A stretch of 64,000 bases of DNA from UBA699 sp050261915 (GTDB taxonomy: Bacteria > Bacillota > Clostridia > Clostridiales > Clostridiaceae): positions 7,663 through 71,662 of the forward strand of contig JBLNDT010000004.1 of the NCBI GenBank assembly GCA_050261915.1. The letters run 5' to 3'. Both the position numbers and the translations under genes were made by a program. Shown in pieces: positions 61,497 to 64,000 of this stretch. Below the pieces are notes generated by a model that was not told where the DNA came from, ran no database searches, and saw only the letters and a program-made list of their open reading frames with translations. How positions within the stretch are numbered: position 1 is the first letter of the stretch; each line of letters opens with the position of its first letter.

Positions 61497-62609
61497 CTAC
61501 TCAAGTTTAATCTTAAGCCAGTCTATTATTTCAGGAAATACTTCGTCTAGATAATTCTGTGTACAATGCTCTCCATCTTCATAATATTTTAATTGTTTTT
61601 CTCCCTTTGCCCAATTCATTATTTTATTTGCATGAGTTTTAGGAGATGGCATTACTTCATCCTTCCCAGCATGATAAAATAATAAGGGCACTTGTAAATT
61701 TGGCGATTCTTCAATGTCCCAATTAAAATTTACCACTGCCTCTTCAAGTGTTTCAAAGCCTGTCATATAAGTTACCCCTCTCTGCCATATTGGGTTAAGC
61801 TTCTTTAAACCTTCTAATCCCCCTATATAAACAAGTCCACTATTACCAACAGTACACTTTACCCTGCTATCATAGGCTGTACACATTGGCGCAAGGTATC
61901 CACCCAAGCTGAACCCAGCCAGAGCTATTTTGCTTAAATCAATTCTATATTCATTATTTTTCATAAACCAGTCTATAATACCTGATACAACCTTATGATA
62001 ATCTTTCGAATTAAATTTCATGTCTTTCCAAAGTTCCCCTTGACCTGGTCCATCGAAAGTGAAAAAATTAAATCCGTTTTCTTTGTAAATTGTTCCTTGT
62101 GCATGACCTTCTGCTTCTTTGATATTATCCATTCCGTTAATAAAAATCACCAAAGGCTTATTAGGGGTGTAAGCTAATCTTAAATACCCATGAATACTTA
62201 TTCCATTGAAGGGGATCTCTATAGCTATAGGCCTGTCTGCATTACTATACAAACTAATTGCTCTTTTGTAGCTTACTCTTGCTTTTTCCTGAGACCTTTC
62301 CTTTTGTATACTGTCAATAAAAAAGATGTGCTGCCCAATATGATAACAGGCAGTAGCTTCATGAAATAAAGCCTTTGCCTTAATTACATATCCTTCTTTT
62401 AATGCTTCTTCGGCTATTTTATAAACCTCATCCCCTTCATTGCTCCATTCTTCACACCACATAAACCAGTTATTAATTCTTGAAATCACCCTTTTCATCC
62501 TCCAGTAATCAACACCAAAAGATAAAAATCTACCATACCATCTCTCATATATTTTTTCACCAAAGAAAAATTTAAATGCCATTTTTTCTTTCAACGACAA
62601 ATTTACCAT
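61497..62609 (-). CDS. alpha/beta hydrolase (FrsA/DUF1100-like)
   Basis: Serine hydrolase of 370 residues with an N-terminal helical region (~1-135) and an alpha/beta core. The oxyanion region is LVIFINGMDN, FDGPGQGE follows, the nucleophile is in IALAGFSLGGYLAP (GxSxGG), an Asp lies in YHAGKDEVMPSP and the His in EDGEHCTQNYLDE. The family includes esterases and C-C bond hydrolases such as pseudooxynicotine hydrolase, so no substrate is assigned. Its promoter contains a GTTGCTATA inverted repeat related to that before the adjacent MarR gene, which is encoded upstream on the same strand. Confidence 0.85.
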   Translation of the reverse strand: MVNLSLKEKMAFKFFFGEKIYERWYGRFLSFGVDYWRMKRVISRINNWFMWCEEWSNEGDEVYKIAEEALKEGYVIKAKALFHEATACYHIGQHIFFIDSIQKERSQEKARVSYKRAISLYSNADRPIAIEIPFNGISIHGYLRLAYTPNKPLVIFINGMDNIKEAEGHAQGTIYKENGFNFFTFDGPGQGELWKDMKFNSKDYHKVVSGIIDWFMKNNEYRIDLSKIALAGFSLGGYLAPMCTAYDSRVKCTVGNSGLVYIGGLEGLKKLNPIWQRGVTYMTGFETLEEAVVNFNWDIEESPNLQVPLLFYHAGKDEVMPSPKTHANKIMNWAKGEKQLKYYEDGEHCTQNYLDEVFPEIIDWLKIKLE

Positions 62610-62629
62610 AATTACTCCTCCTCATTTAT

Positions 62630-62658
62630 GTTGCTATACCTATGTTAGCTATAGCAAC
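62630..62658. promoter_or_regulatory. MarR-type operator of the hydrolase gene
   Basis: Inverted repeat GTTGCTATA...TATAGCAAC with 11 bases between arms, 20 bases before the hydrolase start. It shares TTGYTATA with the MarR gene's own palindrome. Confidence 0.65.
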
Positions 62659-62673
62659 TATTTAGCAAAAATT

Positions 62674-63111
62674 TTACTCTGCATTGCTGCATATTTTTTC
62701 GAGTATTTTATTAAACTGCTGAATTTCCTCATCCGTTAGGGCAGTTTTGAACTGGTTATTGATAGCTTCCACAGCAGGAATAAGCTCATCAAACATCTTT
62801 CGTCCCATATCTGTGAGGTAAATACAAGAGCTTCTTCTATCTTTCTCATGACTTTCTCTTACTGCATAACCGTTCTTGCAAAGCACATCAAGTATCCTTG
62901 TAACATTGGTTTTATCCTTATATGTTTTTTCTGCAATTTCACTTTGAATCAATCCCGGTTCCACATATAACACATTTAGAACTGTCCACTGCTCAAAGGT
63001 AATATCATATCCAAGCTCCATAAAGGTACTAAGCATCTTCCGCTTAATCAACACCTCACCTTTAATTATTTTATAACCAATCAAACTTGTGTAATCATAT
63101 TTAGTGTCCAA
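62674..63111 (-). CDS. MarR family transcriptional regulator
   Basis: Winged-helix repressor of 145 residues from a TTG start after AGAAGGTGAT. The wHTH reads FEQWTVLNVLYVEPGLIQSEIAEKTYKDKTNVTRILDVLCKNGYAVRESHEKDRRSSCIYLT, with the DxRS wing typical of MarR. Flanking helices mediate dimerisation. It likely represses itself and the next gene, an alpha/beta hydrolase, given the related palindromes in front of both. Confidence 0.9.
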   Translation of the reverse strand: MDTKYDYTSLIGYKIIKGEVLIKRKMLSTFMELGYDITFEQWTVLNVLYVEPGLIQSEIAEKTYKDKTNVTRILDVLCKNGYAVRESHEKDRRSSCIYLTDMGRKMFDELIPAVEAINNQFKTALTDEEIQQFNKILEKICSNAE

Positions 63112-63132
63112 AAAATCACCTTCTAAATTTAG

Positions 63133-63144
63133 TTGTTATAACAA
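63133..63144. promoter_or_regulatory. MarR-type operator of the marR gene
   Basis: Perfect palindrome TTGTTATAACAA 21 bases upstream of the TTG start codon. Confidence 0.55.
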
Positions 63145-63176
63145 TAATAGTTCTATCTATTTATTTTGTCAATAGC

Positions 63177-64000
63177 TTATTTCATTACTGCACTTATTCC
63201 ATCCGCCAACCCCAAAGCTATTTTATTTTGATATTCTTCTGTACCTAAAAGTCTGTCCTCATCAGGATTCGATAAGAAACCCATTTCCACTAGTATTACT
63301 GGAACTCCTGACCAATTAAACCCAGTCATATCGTTTCTTTGGACTACTCCCTTGTTCCTCATTCCTACCTCTTTTGTTAAAGTATCAAGTACTACTTGTC
63401 CACATAATTTGCTTTGGTTAAAAATAGCTTTAGTATTATCATTTATTGGATCAGGAATAAGCATAGATGCACCCTTTTCACCGCTGCTCTCACTTGAATC
63501 TGCATGGATTCTTATGACTAAGTCAGCATTGTCCTTGTTCCATATATCAGCCCTTTCCACATTCCCCAGACTTTCCGAGTTGCTGGTTTTGGTCATTTTA
63601 ACAGTGTATCCTCTTTGCTCTAGTATTGATTTAAGCTTTAATGAAACCTGCATATTCACTACATATTCTGGATTTTTTGTTACTACTCCTTCTGTGCCAC
63701 CTCCATCTTTAATTTTCATTTCAGAAGAGTTTGGAGCAATTGGTTCCTTTTCTAAATTTGATCTATTTGCATGACCTGGGTCTATTACAATAACCTTATT
63801 TATTTTTGCCGGAGTTTCAGTTGTTTCCTTTTTTGCATCAGGCTCATTCTTAGTGTCCGAATCCTCAGAAACAGATTTAGTAGTGGTATTATTTATTGGA
63901 GCTTTCATATTTTCGATGTTGTATTTTTGATAAGCATTAAAACAGGCTACTCCAATACTAAGTGCTACAATAATGCTTACTGAATAAATAATATTTTTTT
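63177..64000 (-). CDS. N-acetylmuramoyl-L-alanine amidase (Amidase_3), 5' end beyond window
   Basis: Zinc amidase that cleaves MurNAc-L-Ala bonds. The Amidase_3 domain has KVIVIDPGHANRS (first zinc His), GGTEGV (Glu), LVIRIHADSS (second His) and VPVILVEMGFLSNPDEDRLL (catalytic Glu). Before it lies an acidic Ser/Thr/Lys linker. The frame stays open past the internal ATG (63908) to the edge of the window and encodes a membrane segment (IIYSVSIIVALSIGVACF), so the true start is outside and the protein is membrane-anchored or exported. It resembles the germination/sporulation CwlD type, but the assignment is open. Confidence 0.88.
   Translation of the reverse strand, partial: KNIIYSVSIIVALSIGVACFNAYQKYNIENMKAPINNTTTKSVSEDSDTKNEPDAKKETTETPAKINKVIVIDPGHANRSNLEKEPIAPNSSEMKIKDGGGTEGVVTKNPEYVVNMQVSLKLKSILEQRGYTVKMTKTSNSESLGNVERADIWNKDNADLVIRIHADSSESSGEKGASMLIPDPINDNTKAIFNQSKLCGQVVLDTLTKEVGMRNKGVVQRNDMTGFNWSGVPVILVEMGFLSNPDEDRLLGTEEYQNKIALGLADGISAVMK

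Noticed and set aside
1..64000. CRISPR arrays, tRNA or rRNA genes, prophage or insertion sequences
   Set aside because: None were seen; the only tail-like gene (43.5-45.5 kb) has no phage neighbours.

Overview
This window is AT-rich chromosomal DNA of a low-GC, anaerobic, endospore-former-type Firmicute, most likely a Clostridium or close relative. The evidence is strong AGGAGG-type ribosome binding sites with frequent GTG and TTG starts, many U-rich intrinsic terminators, an [FeFe]-hydrogenase maturase (HydG), several ferredoxin-like [4Fe-4S] proteins, a choline-binding-like cell-wall repeat protein, a c-di-AMP riboswitch and a gene that can only be read through as a selenoprotein. No tRNA, rRNA, CRISPR array, transposase or integrase is visible.

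Layout. 0-8 kb: a soluble chemoreceptor, a GyrI-like protein, a DMT exporter with its TetR regulator, a bacteriohemerythrin, a secreted cell-wall-binding repeat protein, an NlpC/P60 hydrolase and a UbiA/MenA-type prenyltransferase. 8-8.5 kb: two gene fragments left back to back by a deletion (the C-terminus of a polyprenyl diphosphate synthase and of an unidentified protein). 8.6-10.6 kb: a promoter, a long leader RNA with its own terminator, then a TM1266-type regulator and hydG. 10.6-14.7 kb: two ArsR regulators, a small ferredoxin, a methyltransferase, a HesB/IscA-like selenoprotein missed by ordinary ORF calling, and a divergent LysR/YeiH pair. 15-19 kb: a lipoprotein and an ABC-2 export operon (ATPase, permease, membrane-fusion lipoprotein). 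19.3-20.4 kb: a decayed two-gene operon (frameshifted SDR, internally deleted DUF362 protein).

20.8-57 kb is dominated by signalling. It holds six cyclic-di-GMP proteins (GGDEF-EAL, REC-HD-GYP, FIST-GGDEF-HD-GYP and three adjacent sensor-GGDEF proteins), a Cache histidine kinase operon with a solute-binding lipoprotein, and two QueG/reductive-dehalogenase-like [4Fe-4S] proteins, one with a frameshift near its start. The same stretch carries UvsE, an aminotransferase with an ECF transporter S component, a c-di-AMP riboswitch controlling dapB, a TetR-linked PEP-synthase/rifampicin-phosphotransferase-like enzyme, a beta-helix tail-spike-like protein and two wall peptidases. 57-64 kb: a cupin, an Arr-type rifamycin ADP-ribosyltransferase, an AraC/GyrI regulator, a radical SAM protein, a His/Cys/Gly/Tyr-rich low-complexity protein, an Imm-5-like protein, a MarR-controlled alpha/beta hydrolase and a window-truncated N-acetylmuramoyl-L-alanine amidase.

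Main themes are c-di-GMP and c-di-AMP signalling, cell-wall remodelling, Fe-S/redox proteins, and small one-component regulators with recognisable palindromic operators. The strongest unusual items are the in-frame UGA selenoprotein with its SECIS hairpin, the c-di-AMP riboswitch on dapB, the unexplained leader RNA in front of hydG, several fresh gene lesions, an apparent AUC start codon, and a short dispersed repeat (core GGGACGGTTAAGCA).
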